Notes: generated by a model not told the origin, from the letters alone. Positions 42,858 through 54,819 are shown, counted from the first letter of the stretch. The stretch: DNA of 64,000 bases from Desmodesmus armatus (GCA_007449985.2 VIIQ02000761.1:124001-188000), one strand, 5' to 3'. Program-made: numbers and translations.

Positions 42858-45800
42858 TCATGCCAGCCTCTTCCCAAGGAAGCTACACACCACATCCTCA
42901 AACACCTGGGGCTCCTCTTCCTGTGGACAATGCCCAGCACGCTTCACCACCGCCAGCCTGCAGCCCTTGATCAGCCGAGCAAGCTTGAAGCTATTGCTGG
43001 CGGGAACCAGCTTGTCCCCTGCTCCATGTACGATCAGCACAGGGGTGTTGTTTGCCGCGACAGCTGCTGCAAAGCGGGAGGCAAGGTTTGCGTCTTCGAG
43101 GCCTCCGGGAGGGGCGGCACCGGTGACTCCTGCTGCTGTTGTGGCAGCACGGGTGCTGCCGCCACCTAGGCGAGCCATCAGGAACTGCACCATGCCTGCA
43201 GGCGATAGTGATGGCGGAAAACAAGGAAAGGACATCAGGTTAGAAGCTGTGAAGGCGAAGTTGCAGTGCGAAGCTGCAGATGATAGGGTAAGGTGAGAGC
43301 GGCTAAAGGGGTTGGGTTTGCTACAGTGTGGCCCGTGAACCATACACATGCAAAGCAGTGGGCCAGGGACATGCACATGCGGCATGTGACCGCGCGCAAG
43401 GGGCAGGGCTAGGTGGGTGGTCCTAAACTGAAGGTGACGTGACCAACAAGAAACTTCCTCGTGGGTCACGTAACCTTCAGTTGATGCCCATCCACCTAGC
43501 CCTGCCCCTTGCTTGCACGGTCACATGCTGCATTTGATTGACTGACCGCGCACTAAGCTTGGTAAGCAGCAGTATCGCACAGCAGCAATAAAGCACAGCA
43601 GGAGTACAACACAGCAGCAGTACTCACCAGTCTCCCAGCCTCGCACCAGCTGGGGCAGTCTGTAGGCATCAACAGCCTCCGGAGTCACCTTGGACTTGTC
43701 ATAGTAGGCCTAAAAACCAGCAGGAAGAGCGACAGCGGCAGGGAGGGCAGACAGCAGGAAGAGTAAGAAGAGTGTTGGGCGTCTTGCACCGGTGTGAGGC
43801 TTGACCTTGGGCCCCGGCAGCCTCGGCTGTTGTGTGTGTGGCCAGCCGGTGGGTCTGCCCACCTTGTCTTCACAAAATGAAAAGATAGCCAGAAGAGCAG
43901 CAGAGGGACAGCAGCAGCGGTTGGCATAGTCACACCCACATGCTCATGACAGGCTGCGACCACACAAGCACCGGCCCTTGGACGAGGCGCTTTGAACTGT
44001 AGACCACCCGCCACCCGCGGTGCGGGAGTATGGTAGAACGAGTGTTGCTTGTAGCTAGCTAGCACCCTCGATGCTGTGCTCCCTGCCCAAAGACAAACAC
44101 ACTATTGCTTCCCCCCGTTTGTTGACTGTCTCCACACCACATCTACATCCCTCGCGGCATACTCATCAAAGACAGCGCATGTGTATCTGTGACAAGCTCC
44201 TGTAACAACAAGATTCAAAAAATAACGTCATCCACACCCTGTGACCCACCTGCTCAAGCGTGTTGGCCCAGAACTTCCGGGACCGCACGGCCGTCCGCAG
44301 CAGCAGCACGATAATCGGCCGCAGGAAAGACAGCGCCAGCACAGTAGTCAGCATCACAAAGCTGCGAATGAGCCCGATACTGTTTGTCAGAAGCTTCACT
44401 GCTGCGTTTGCCTGCCCTGCCTGCTGCTGCTCTTTGATAAGCTTAGCAAAGGTTGAGTCATCACCCCGTGTGGCGTACAACACCACATCCCCTGCTGCCA
44501 CTGCTGCACCCACTCCGCTGCCGCTGCTGCTGCCAATGCGGCCACCGTCGTCACTGCTGCTGCTGCCAGAAGTGCTGCTGCTGCTGCGTGCGAGGTTCCC
44601 CTGTGCAGCCGCCAATTCATCTAGCTCGGCCGTTGTACTGCTGCCACTGCTGCCGCCACTGCTGCCAGCGGCGGCTGCAGCAGCAGCATCGCCGGAGGCT
44701 AGGCTGCGAGTGAAGGCAGTACCATCCTGCAGCTTCTCTAGTTTCACTGGGCTGTCTGGTCGGTCCTTCTCCCCTGGCCCTCCGAGCCCTGCGATGATTG
44801 CAGGGTCCACCAAAACCACTGCAGCATAGTCCTGCGGGGGAGCATGCATGCATGCAGGACAGGGCAAGGTCGTTGATCAGCAATAAGTCGCATCAATCAG
44901 CGCGCAGGCTCGAGACGGCTCGCTCCAATGTGTGGAGCAACCATCAACACTGCAGAGTGTTGATTCGAGATGCATAGCTGACATGACACAGTCATGGTAA
45001 GCACTAAGTGAGGCATGGCACAGTGGCTTAGCCCCATAGTCAGGCAGGGCGTAACACAGCACACAGATGCAGAACCAATGTCAGCCACTTTCCTCAGCAG
45101 AAAGACCTAACTGCACCGTCGGTTGACCAAGTGGATGACTCAATCAAGTTCAATTCAGAATGAATTTGACACTGCACCAGCCTGTCGCACCTTGGGGTTG
45201 TTGATGTACTCCAGTGCAGCACAGGCGCCTCCAAGGCTGTGGCCCATCAAAACCCTCTGAACCTTGCCCGTCACACCACTGCTGCCACTGCTGCCAGTGG
45301 CGGCTGCAGCACTGCTGCCACTGCTGCCCGCGGCGGCTGCACCAGAGCCCTGCCGCCCAGTGGCGGCCTTCGCTGCCGCACCAACTGCACCCACAATGTT
45401 GCCCTCCACTGCTGCCGCTGCAGACGCCTGCGATGCACACGCAGACACATCCTGTCGTCAGAGGGGAGGGGATGGTACTGATCCCACCACCTTGCAGGAT
45501 GCATTCTGTTGATTTGCTCTGGATGGAGCCAGCATAGCTCAAAAGTATGGCCCTGTCTCGCATCACATCAGACTGTCTGGCAGCTGCGCATGTCCATGCA
45601 TGGCCTCCACCCTAAGTGATGACCAACTGTGCAGAACTGCGTCTCTGTCTCTATCACCAGTGCCAACTCTACCACTCCCACTTCCCTCGCTGATTTCAAC
45701 GAGGATAATTGTGAAAAACCCTCAGCCATTCCCACACAGCGCATAGGTGTGCATGCCGCACTACTGAGACACTGCAAAGCACTGGACTCAACTACCCCAC

Positions 45801-48800
45801 GCAAGAGACACTGACACACTGCAAAGCTATGCATGGACCTCTGCTTCTGCCTTCCGGCAGCTGTCTTCATGTGGTTGGTGTGTATGTGGCAATCCAGTGG
45901 GAGTCCGTCCCCCTCCTGGCCGCCCCCCTCCTGGCAACCCAGATAGAAAAGTATGCACACGCACCCACAACATTTGCGTGCACAGCATAATGACCGACTC
46001 ACAGACCCGGCCCACCCCCCCCCCCCCCCACCTGCATGGGAGGCTCCAGCCCAGAGTCAGCCGCCTGAGCCGCCGCAGCCGCCGGGGAGCCACCGGCGGC
46101 TGCCTCTATGCCCTCCACTAGCTCTGCTGATGTTGACTCGTGGACGTGGGTGTGGGGGTAGCCTGACTCCCCTGACTTGACAGCATCTCTCATACTCAGC
46201 AGGCCACGGATTGCGAGCTGGGGTGGATTGGAGGGGGGGTGGTGTGCACAGAGGGAAAGGCAGGGGGTAGGATGAGGTGGGGTGAGTTGCAGCTGCTCAG
46301 AATTGAATTGTCACTTTGCCTTGTGGACGCCGGTGTGGGGCGGCAGGAATCACCAGGATTGAAGCGTCCCTCATGCTGAGAAGGTCGCGGATTGCGTCGC
46401 GGCTGGGGGGCAGTGAAGGGGGTGGGGGGGGGGGGGGAGGAGAGTTGAGTTGCTCATTTTTCAGGTGTCAGTGTGATCGTGCGTGTGGGGGTAGCCTGAC
46501 TCTCAAGACTTGACAGCGTCACTCATACTGAGCAGGCCGCGGATTGCCAGCTGGTGTGCAGTGGAGGGAAGGTGGTGGGCACAGAGGGTGGGGGGGTGGG
46601 GGGGGGGGGGGGGTGAGTCGCAGCTGCGCCAAAAAGGCTGGGTGTGAGTTTGCCTCGTGGACGTGGGTGTGGGGGTAGCCTGACTCCCCTGACTTGACAG
46701 CGTCCCTCATACTGAGCAGGCCACGGATTGCGAGCTGTGGGTGGTGTGCACAGGGTAAAGGCAGGGGTGGGATGAGGTGGGGTGAGTTGCAGCTGTTAGG
46801 TAATTTGGGAGTCGGTTTGCTTTGTGGACAAGGGTGTGGGGGTAGCCTGACTCCCCGGATTTGACTGCGTCCCTCATGCTGAGCAGGCCACGGATTGCGA
46901 GCTGTGGGTGGTGTGCACAGGGTAAAGGCAGGGGTAGGATGAGGTGGGGTGAGTTGCAGCTGTTTGATAATTTGGGAGTCGGTTTGCTTTGTGGACGTGG
47001 GTGTGGGGGTAGCCTGACTCCCCGGATTTGACTGCGTCCCTCATGCTGAGCAGGCCACGGATTGCCAGCTGTGGGTGGTGTGCACAGGGTAAAGGCAGGG
47101 GTAGGATGAGGTGGGGTGAGTTGCAGCTGTTTGATAATTTGGGAGTCGGTTTGCTTTGTGGACGTGGGTGTGGGGGTAGCCTGACTCCCCGGATTTGACT
47201 GCGTCCCTCATGCTGAGCAGGCCACAAAGATTGCGAGCTGGGGGGCAGTGGGGGGGGGGGTGCATAGGGGGAGAAATAGGGTGGGGTGAGTTGCAGTTGC
47301 TCGTTATTCAGGTATCAATTCGCAACGTGGATGTGTGTGTGTGTGTGGGGGGGGGGGGTAGCCAGACTCCCCAGACTTGACTGCGTCCCTCATACTGATC
47401 AGGCCACGGATTGCGAGCTGGTGTGCAGTGGAGGGGGGTTGGTGTGCATAGGGGGGAAATAGGGAGTTGCAGTTGCTCGTTGTTCAGGCATCAGTGCGCA
47501 ACCTGGATGTGTGTGTGTGTGGGGGGGGGGGGGGGGGGGGTAGCCAGACTTTCCAGACTTGACTGCGTCTTTCATACTGAGCAGGCCACGGATTGCGAGC
47601 TGGTGGCAGAGGAGGGGAGGTGGTGTGCACAGTGGGAAAGGCAGAGGGCGTGATGGGGTGAGCTGAGTCGCAGTTGCTCTAAACGTTGGTTGTGAGTTTG
47701 CCTCGTGGACGTGGGTTTGGGGTTAGCACAACTCCCCATGCTGAGCAGGCCACGGATTGCGAGTGGTGTGGATTGGAGGAAGGTGGAGTGCACAGGGGGG
47801 GGGGCAGGTGGTCGCTTGACTCACCTCATAGTCCATAGCCAGGCGGCCCAGGCGGCCGTTGAAGGCCATGTAGTACTGGGACAGATCCATGGGCCTGGGG
47901 CGGGGCAAGGGCAGGACAGGGCAGAAAGGGGGTGGAATTGTGTGGCTGATGACAATGACCCACGGACCTAACTGGGGTACAACACTGGTTTCAGCACCTT
48001 CATGCGGATGGCTCGCTGGCTGGTGTTGGGGATTGGACATTGTTCCCTACATGCTGCACTCTGCTGCACCACACAGAGCGCGCATAACTTCTGGTACTGA
48101 CTTCTGCTACAGCCATGGTTCTGCCCCAACAGCCAACATTCACACAGGCCAAGCCAGCTGCACTGCCAATTGCATGCCTGAACGACAAGCTGTACTGCAC
48201 AACCATACACCCCTGTCGGACCAAAAACGCCAGCCGCAACATATCATGAAACGCTACAACAGAGACGAGTAACACAGAAGGCATGATATGAACATGGCCC
48301 CTGTTATTCACAAATACAAAATGTCCAAACTGTCCAGCACTGCACACCTCTGTGTGAGTCCAAAGCCGGGCATGTCATGCGCGGTCACCAGCGCCCCCAG
48401 CCGCTCAGCCATCTGCTGCTGCACCAGTGTCCAACTCCAGGTGTTGCTGCCGAAGCCATGGTAGCAATGAACAGCAGGGGTACCTGCACTGCGGCTGCTG
48501 CCTGTTCCTGCTGCTGCTGCGGAAGGAGTGTAGCGAGCTGCGGCGGGGGTGCTGGCGACCGGCGGTGGGATGACTTTCGCGGATTTGACCTTGACGTGAA
48601 CGAGGAGGTTCCCGAGGTCACGGAAGCGGGAATCTGCGTCACCAAGATCTGCCTCGATTCGCTCGCGGGCCTACGCGGGAAGGGGAGCATATGACAGAAG
48701 ACAGGGCAGGAGATGGTGTTGATATAAGATTTCATGAGAGCACCGTTAAGGCTGGTGACTTGGGACACCCACAGAACAACTAGCACAACGACAGCGCAGA

Positions 48801-50246
48801 AGACATGTAAAGACCTTGTGAACCGCCCACCCACCCACCCACCCCCCAGCGCACGCATGCCCTCCCCCTCCCCCTGCCCCTGCCCCTGCCCCTCCCCATT
48901 CCCCCCCCCCCCCCTCCTCACTCACTCACATATTACACAATCACTCACCTTGTACGTTCCTCCAGCAGCAGCCCCCTCAGCAGGTACAGGCACGGCCACC
49001 CACCCACCCACCCACCCACCCATTCACCACTCACTCACTCACTCACCCACCCACATATATCCACTCACTCAATCACTCACTGACCTTGTACTGTACAGTA
49101 CAGTACAGTACAGTACAGTACAGTACAGTACAGTACAGTACAGTACAGTACAGTCACAGTCACAGTCACAGTCACAGTCACAGTCACAATCACTCACACA
49201 CTCACCTTGTACAGTTCTTCCAAGAGCAGCCCCCTCAGCAGGTACAGGCACGGCCACTCACACACACACTTACTCACTCGCTCACTCACTCCCTACCTCA
49301 CTACCTCCCTCCCTCACACAATCCCTCACTCACTTACTCACCTTGTACAGCTCTTCCAGGAGCAGCCCCCTCAGCAGGTACAGGCACAGGCCAAAGATGA
49401 GTCCCATGCAGGTGCCATAGGGGATGCTGACTGCTGCTGGTGCTGTCAGGGTATAGGCCAGGCATGTCAGGGCAGCAGAGCAGCTCCAGACAATGACCTC
49501 TTGGGTGACACTGCAGCATCACAGGGTTGAAGAAATTGAATGAATGAATGTGAAACAAAAACAAAACACTAGGGGTTTTGAGTGGGGATAAGAGAAAGAG
49601 GGTGGCAGTGAATGTGCCAGTGGTCTATTGGGTCGAGATCAAACCTGTTTGTGAGTATCCTTGGATCTTGTTCTTGAGGTTCAAGGAACCTCACAGGGTT
49701 GGCTGGTAAGCAGGACAACATAGGGTGGGTGCACATATATGTAAGAGCCGACATGTCTGCGTCATTTTGAGCTTGGGTGCATTGTGTCGCTTTCAAGGGA
49801 GGTGGGTGCAGCAAGCAGCCGCTGGTGGATGTCGACACAAGGCTAGCAGTCGCGCTTGACTGCGTCAGCTGCATGCAGTAGTGCATTCACGTCGCCGCAA
49901 GCTCAGCACACAGCCGACCATGCGCCATGCAAGAGTCGCCCAAAAAGAGGGCTACAAGGTACAACAGCACGCCCTAGCACTGCCGCCATTGCAACCACTG
50001 CTGCCTTGTGCAGTCTGGGGCGCTCATGTTGCCGCACATCCGCTATTTGAGGCATTGGCTTACACAACCGCTGGGCAGACCATGCGGTAGCTGCCGCAGC
50101 TGTGTGCTTTACGAGAAAACCACAGCACAAGTCAACACACTCTGTCAAGCCTAAACCCTGAACCCAGCGTACCTCAGAGCAGGCCGCCAGTCCAAGTCAA
50201 AGCTGAGGTTGTCAGATGAGTCAGAGTGTGTCATGGCTGTAGCGGC

Positions 50247-50277
<31 letters not shown>

Positions 50278-50906
50278 AAGGCCTGCAGGACAAATGCCAG
50301 GGATGCTGCTTCATGCAGATGCTGCGATGATGATGCGCATTGATGGTGCCAGGGGATGTGCATTGCATGGTGGATGCAATGCCGATGCAGGAAAGTATAC
50401 AATGCAGATGCCATGGAAAGAGCAGGTTGCGATGCAGGGTGGACGAGGGTGACAGTCAGTTGGACGGATGATGTCACACATGTGTGGGTCAGTCCAAGGG
50501 GCCGGGGGCTGGACAAGGCAGTTGAGCAGTTGGGGATGCCATTCGTGCTGTCACACCATTGTACTCGGCCACATATCAATCCACTCCATACCGAGCTCCG
50601 AAATCAGACACCCCCCCCCCCCCCCCCGCTCCGTGCAGCACAACCAGATGACCCCCACCCCCCGGCCCGCACCTGGACAGACTTTGCACTGAGCTGTCTG
50701 GTCATGTTCGCAACTGTCCTGCCCAGCGTCAATGTTCTGTCCTTGTACTGGCACAGCTCATGAATGGTTGCCCGTGCTAAAACTGTCTGTTGTACTCTTC
50801 TGGCAGACCTCACAAGCAGCATGCCTGCTGTGCCCACAGGTGCAGCGAAGGCAGCACCACCTCTCGAAGCCGAATGAAGCTGATCCATGCTTGAAACACG
50901 TTTCAT
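42858..50906 (-). CDS. Membrane-associated alpha/beta hydrolase, 776 aa
   Basis: Ten exons: 50906-50673, 50282-50173, 49510-49342, 48670-48348, 47894-47825, 46217-46032, 45427-45191, 44831-44250, 43709-43628 and 43195-42858. Phases close. The fold is a serine hydrolase of the alpha/beta superfamily. The oxyanion-hole motif is HGFGS (from His242), followed by VTAHDMPGFGLTQRP and FNGRLGRLAMDYE. The nucleophile elbow is GHSLGG with Ser428, the acid is Asp725 (VLIVHGAGDKLVP) and the base is His753 (VVKRAGHCPQEEEPQVFEDV). Two hydrophobic segments in exon 3 and one in exon 8 (LTTVLALSFLRPIIVLLL) make it membrane-bound. Ala/Ser/Gly-rich insertions fill exons 4, 7 and 8, so it is much longer than the usual 300-400 residues. 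Lipase, esterase or epoxide hydrolase activity cannot be decided. Introns 3 and 5 and the 3' flank are full of truncated copies of its own exons. Confidence 0.88.
43377..43533. mobile_element. Foldback (MITE-like) inverted repeat in hydrolase intron 9
   Basis: The left arm (atgcggcatgtgaccg, then gcaaggggcagggctaggtg ... gaaggtgacgtgacc) and the right arm (ggtcacgtaaccttcag ... cacctagccctgccccttgc, then acggtcacatgctgcat) are reverse complements over about 65-68 bp. A loop of roughly 20 bp separates them. It is non-coding and in architecture resembles the element at 18654-18834. Confidence 0.75.
46160..47770 (-). repeat. About ten-copy array of the 5' edge of hydrolase exon 6
   Basis: Intron 5 is mostly a tandem array with a period of 148-185 bp. 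Each unit holds a C/T-rich intron tail, an acceptor AG, and the first 25 or so codons of exon 6 (LAIRGLLSMRDAVKSGESGY, then PHTHVH). Acceptor sites fall at about 46218, 46403, 46551, 46735, 46902, 47069, 47238, 47418, 47600 and 47763. Only the unit at 46032-46217 continues into a complete exon with a donor. The units centred on 46737-47071 are nearly identical, while the outermost are diverged. Poly-G runs mark several boundaries. Confidence 0.93.
48947..49255 (-). repeat. Two extra copies of the 3' edge of hydrolase exon 3
   Basis: The last 13 or so codons of exon 3 (YLLRGLLLEELYK) with donor (AAG, then gtgagtg) are repeated at about 49203-49255 and 48947-48997 in intron 3. CACT-type simple repeats, (CAGTA)n and (CAGTCA)n separate them. 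Confidence 0.88.
49087..49196. repeat. (CAGTA)n followed by (CAGTCA)n microsatellite
   Basis: About thirteen copies of cagta, then eight of cagtca, in hydrolase intron 3 between two exon-edge copies. Confidence 0.95.
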
Positions 50907-52332
50907 CCTGCTTTTGGGGCCACCGAAATGAAAACAGCCACAGCTTCTTCAAACAGATTTGCGGAACAGACAGCCTTGCGGCCTCGGGCAGTGGTGCGAA
51001 TTACTTTTTCGGCATGGCGTTCAGTGTCGGCAGCGTTTCAGAGCTGATGGGTGAGGAGATCCGTGATCAGTCAACGGTCAACAACGGCAATGTTGCGTGT
51101 ATCCAGTGTCAGTTGTGTAACTTTGACCCGGTACAGTCTTGTGTGCTACGTATGTGCACGTGTGGTGGTTCGTTTTGCACTGCACCTCACAGCACTTCAA
51201 GTTGTGTTCTCGAGATCTGTAGTGCTAGATCAGTTGAATGTTTTTGAGGAGAGGAGATGACTGTGATCATACGGATCCAGTAAGCGCTCAACCAGAAATC
51301 TTGACAAACTGCTGCTAACAACTGACTGCATCCCGATTAGAGGTTGCCTGGTGTGCACACCAGCTTGCTGCTGTACGAGCCTCGAAGGGCGCTGCAGCAA
51401 TAAGGCAACAATCTATCCGGTTGTGCTTGTATAAGGTAATGCTGTCATACATTTCCCACTCCATCCCTTCTCTTTTTGGCCATTGTGAAGATATGCCTAT
51501 GCATGTTGTCGTATACAGTCCTTAGCTGTAGGTTAAGTTGTAGGTCGAACATGTGTTTTCACAAGCAGCTGCAGAAAGTTCTGCTGCTTTCCACACAATC
51601 TGTTGCTTGCTGCTGCCGATTAGTGCATTGTAATAAGATCGCAGAGGCTGAAGCTGCCGTGTCTGCCAACGGAGAGAAGTAGTAATGCACTAGTGATGTA
51701 TATGCATGTGCAGCTAAAGCTCGACGAGCTTCGGGGTCCCCAAACCCTTGGCTCACTGTGACATGAAGGTGTCTGGCCAGTTGCTGCCGATTAGTGCAGA
51801 GAGTATTTGTTGCAGCTGTTTGAAATGTTAGACACAAATTGGCAGCACAAGTATACACTTTGCACTACTTGTATGGCACTGCCACTGCCAGGTGTGGAGG
51901 GTGCAATACAGTCCTGAAAAGTGCAGTGCCCTGTGTTATGGCCAATACACCATATCAGTTTGGTCACAGACTTGTCCATGATGATGTTACATCACGTAAG
52001 GATCACAACCACACTGACCAACCAATATAACCACAAACCAGTTACAATTTGAAGTGCAGTGGCAGCAATACAAGGTATGCAGCAAGCCGTACTGCGCATC
52101 ATCATCACAAATCACATCCTCGCATAAGGATAACCCGATACATCTTTCTTCACAGAAAGTCCGAACACACACTGTGCTGGACCACATGCTGTCCTTGTGC
52201 TTTTTACAAGACATCCCTAACATGTCACATCCACTGGCCGCAACTCCCCAACTGAACAATCACACAACACAACTTTATGATGCCGCTTGTGATGAATGGT
52301 ATACAAGATGCATCATAAATCTTCACAGATGC
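50907..52332. other. Intergenic region between the hydrolase start and the ELIP 3' end
   Basis: Holds the hydrolase promoter and the ELIP 3' flank. A plus-strand frame from 51014 (MAFSVGSVSELMGEEIRDQS) looks protein-like for its first 25 codons, but I could not find a spliced continuation. The phrase gttgctgccgattagtg occurs twice, near 51609 and 51781. Confidence 0.4.
52042..52046 (-). terminator. Candidate polyadenylation signal TGTAA for the ELIP gene
   Basis: TGTAA on the minus strand about 290 nt past the ELIP stop codon. Supported by motif and distance only. Confidence 0.35.
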
Positions 52333-53910
52333 TCAGAACAGGTGAGGGAAGAAGGGCCTGCCGAAGTATGCCTCATTGAGGATGAGGCCCACAAAGCCAA
52401 TCATGGCAATGCGACCCATGGTCACCTCAAGCTGCAGGAACAAAGGTGAACAGGCACGGCAGCAGAGCAGCAGCAAATAGTCACAAAATATGCCCCTTCC
52501 AGCATTTGGTTGTGCAGTGCAATGAGTGCAGCAGAGCATGCCTTGCGGGTCTACTGCCAAACTGCCGAAGTCCTGCATGTTTTTGCAGACTCCTGCCGGA
52601 TGGCATCCGGCAGGAGTCTGTGCTTGCAGCCAAACAGGCCATGCTAGAACAAGGACTGCATGCATTACTTGCACTAGGCAGAACAGCAGATGGCTGACAA
52701 GCCGTACGGAACTGCCATCAAACAAGGTAGCTTGCTACAATTGAGACTTGACGAGTGCATGGTGTGAGTTAACCGACAGCCTGCCAGGCTTCTACAACTG
52801 TTGGCACTTTGGTCATCATGATTACTCACCGCTGGTGTGAATGGTCCGCTCTTGACGTTGTAGCTCTGGCCCTGCATGAAGGGGATCCAGCTGGCCACGG
52901 TGAAGACAACAAAGGTGGCGATGGTGATCAGAGGGTACTTGTCCACCTGCTGGAAGACGTCAATGCCCTGGGTCAGCTCCCAGAAGGCGGCAACAGCAAA
53001 GCCAAGCATGGCCAGCCGGCTGTTGGTGACCTCAGGGCCCAGGCCGTCAAAGGCCTGCATCTCTGCAGGGGTGGAAGGGCAGCACAAGAGCAGCACAGCA
53101 GCATAGCAAATCAGACATTCACCCACACACGGATAGTCACCGGCACACACGGACAGACCACACTGCCTGTGCCATCCCAAGAACCAAGAGAAAGCGAATG
53201 CACATACCCCGCGCAAGCAAGCTGTTCCGCTGCAATTCGGTAGCAAACGCATTCAAGAGTCACCATGCAGCAGGGCGCAGACGCTGTAGTAAGCATGGCT
53301 GATGCTGCAGTGCACGAGTGGGGTCTGTTTGGCCTGCGTCAGCACAGGATTATCATGAAACCATTGGGCCCTTTGAAAGCTAGCAGGCACATGCATTGTG
53401 GTACACAAGAAGGTGCGCAGCACCCACCTCCGAATGGGCGTCCGTCCTGGCCATCCAGCTGCTTCATGATGCGTGCACTTGTCTCATCAGACTGGCCTGC
53501 CAGCACTGTTGCCTGGTAGCCCTCCTTGTCCTTGTTCTGCACGGGGGTCAGGGGCTCGCCAGTGATGGGGTTCTTGGGGGCCTTGCCGCCCTGCTGGCTG
53601 GTGTCAGCCTGCTCACCCTCCTGCAGTGGTGTACACAAAGGCGTTTGAGCTTCAGGTAAGGATACATCTGGGGCTTCAAATATCGAACAGGGCTACAAGG
53701 GTGCAGAGCCAGGTGCATGACCCTGACACGTTCAGACAATGCTGCATTGGGGCTGCGTTACAGCAGTCCTGCACTGCGGCACTCGTGCATTGTCGGCAAG
53801 CTTACCTTGAAGCGGCGGACCACGAGGCTCCTGGGGCGCACAGCTGGCAGGCTGGGGCTGCGAGCAGCGGCAGCGCTCCTGGCCACGGTCTTGCTGTTGG
53901 CGAGCATCAT
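52333..53910 (-). CDS. Early light-inducible protein (ELIP-type chlorophyll a/b-binding), 209 aa
   Basis: Four exons: 53910-53806, 53620-53428, 53062-52830 and 52431-52333, phase-consistent. The first 35 residues (MMLANSKTVARSAAAARSPS, then LPAVRPRSLVVRRFK) are a chloroplast transit peptide. A polar region follows (KAPKNPITGEPLTPVQNKDK). The first chlorophyll-binding helix starts at residue 113 (NSRLAMLGFAVAAFWELTQG), a middle helix is YPLITIATFVVFTVASWIPF, and the third carries the second motif at 182-190 (MGRIAMIGFVGLILNEAYFG). Three helices with the paired E-x-x-N-x-R / G-R motifs of helices 1 and 3 identify the ELIP branch of the LHC superfamily. These proteins bind free pigment in thylakoids and protect from photo-oxidation under light stress. 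The first of two adjacent ATGs is used. Intron 3 holds a near-perfect 35-bp palindrome. Confidence 0.92.
52586..52620. repeat. 35-bp near-perfect palindrome in ELIP intron 3
   Basis: cagactcctgccggat and atccggcaggagtctg are exact reverse complements of 16 bp with a three-base loop (ggc). Confidence 0.95.
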
Positions 53911-54132
53911 CTTGTCGAAGTGTCGAAAGATAGAGGGCGAAGGACTAAGACGTATAGATAGTTTGATTGAGAGGGTATAAGCAGGCTTCTTATCGTCGTT
54001 GTGGAGAACTGGGGGCTCTTGTAGTGCTCTCGCAGCTTCGCGCCAGTGTGGAGGCGGATGACGTCGGACGTCACGGGGTCTGACGTCAGTGCGTTGGATG
54101 GAACCACAGCCACACAATCGCAGTGGGACTGA

Positions 54133-54819
54133 ATGCACTCCAAGTTTGACGAGGTTGCAGGCTACACGCAGGACAGGTATGGTTCATTGGAACAGCAGGC
54201 ATTATTGCATGGCTCGCTCGTCACTGCTTTGCTGGTGCTGGTTCAGATGGAGGGCACCATGCTACTTGACAGGTACATCGCTCATGAGATCACTGCGGCT
54301 GCAGCTTGCCCAATTTCTTATTCTTTCTTTTTACCCCATCCCTCAAGTTTGAGCACAATTTCAAACTGCAGCGTGCAGCTGCCTGGTGCAGTGTAAAGTG
54401 TGCCGGGCAGCAAAGTAGCCCCTGTGCTACGTACATGTGAAGCATCAGCTCCGGCAGTATAAAAAACCCTTGAAAATGCAGACATTGGCAGAGTGGCAGC
54501 ATTGCGTCACGACTTGCAGGTTGCCAGTGCTGCAGCAGGGCACAGCAGCCCTTGCACACTGCCAGTCCTGTGCCTTCGGCAAGGATAGAGCTAAAGCCCA
54601 GACAGCACTCAGCCTAGCCCTATCCTAATGTCGCACAGGAGCCTGCTGTAACCTTGGTGCAGCCATCACCGTGTAGCATGTTGTCAGGTTATCCTGCTGC
54701 ATTGACTTGCATTCCTGTCCGTGTCGCCAGCTGGTGGCTACATCCGCCCTAAGAAGCACCCTATCCCAGGATCCTGGCTCCTAGGGCTGGGAAAGGCAGC
54801 AAATGTCCAGGAACCATAA
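54133..54819 (+). CDS. Possible small gene of unknown function, about 82 aa if spliced
   Basis: A tentative model joins 54133-54272, 54500-54519 and 54731-54819 with GT-AG sites and matching phases. It starts MHSKFDEVAGYTQDRYGSLE, has a hydrophobic stretch (LVTALLVLVQ), and ends GGYIRPKKHPIPGSWLLGLG, then KAANVQEP and stop. The last block looks coding because of its mixed, protein-like composition. The 20-nt middle exon and lack of a known family make the model weak. An alternative second exon from 54521 closes at 54628. It lies divergent to the ELIP gene. Confidence 0.25.

Noticed and set aside
46874..47265. Minus-strand ORFs with repeated LAIRGLLSMRDAVKSGESGY blocks as a separate repeat protein
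   Set aside because: They read through intron tails of the exon 6 array; frames shift between units and the blocks belong to hydrolase exon 6 copies.
50732..51260. Plus-strand Cys-rich ORFs near 51 kb as a metal-binding protein
   Set aside because: They overlap hydrolase exon 1 or lack a continuing exon; Cys spacing matches no family I know.
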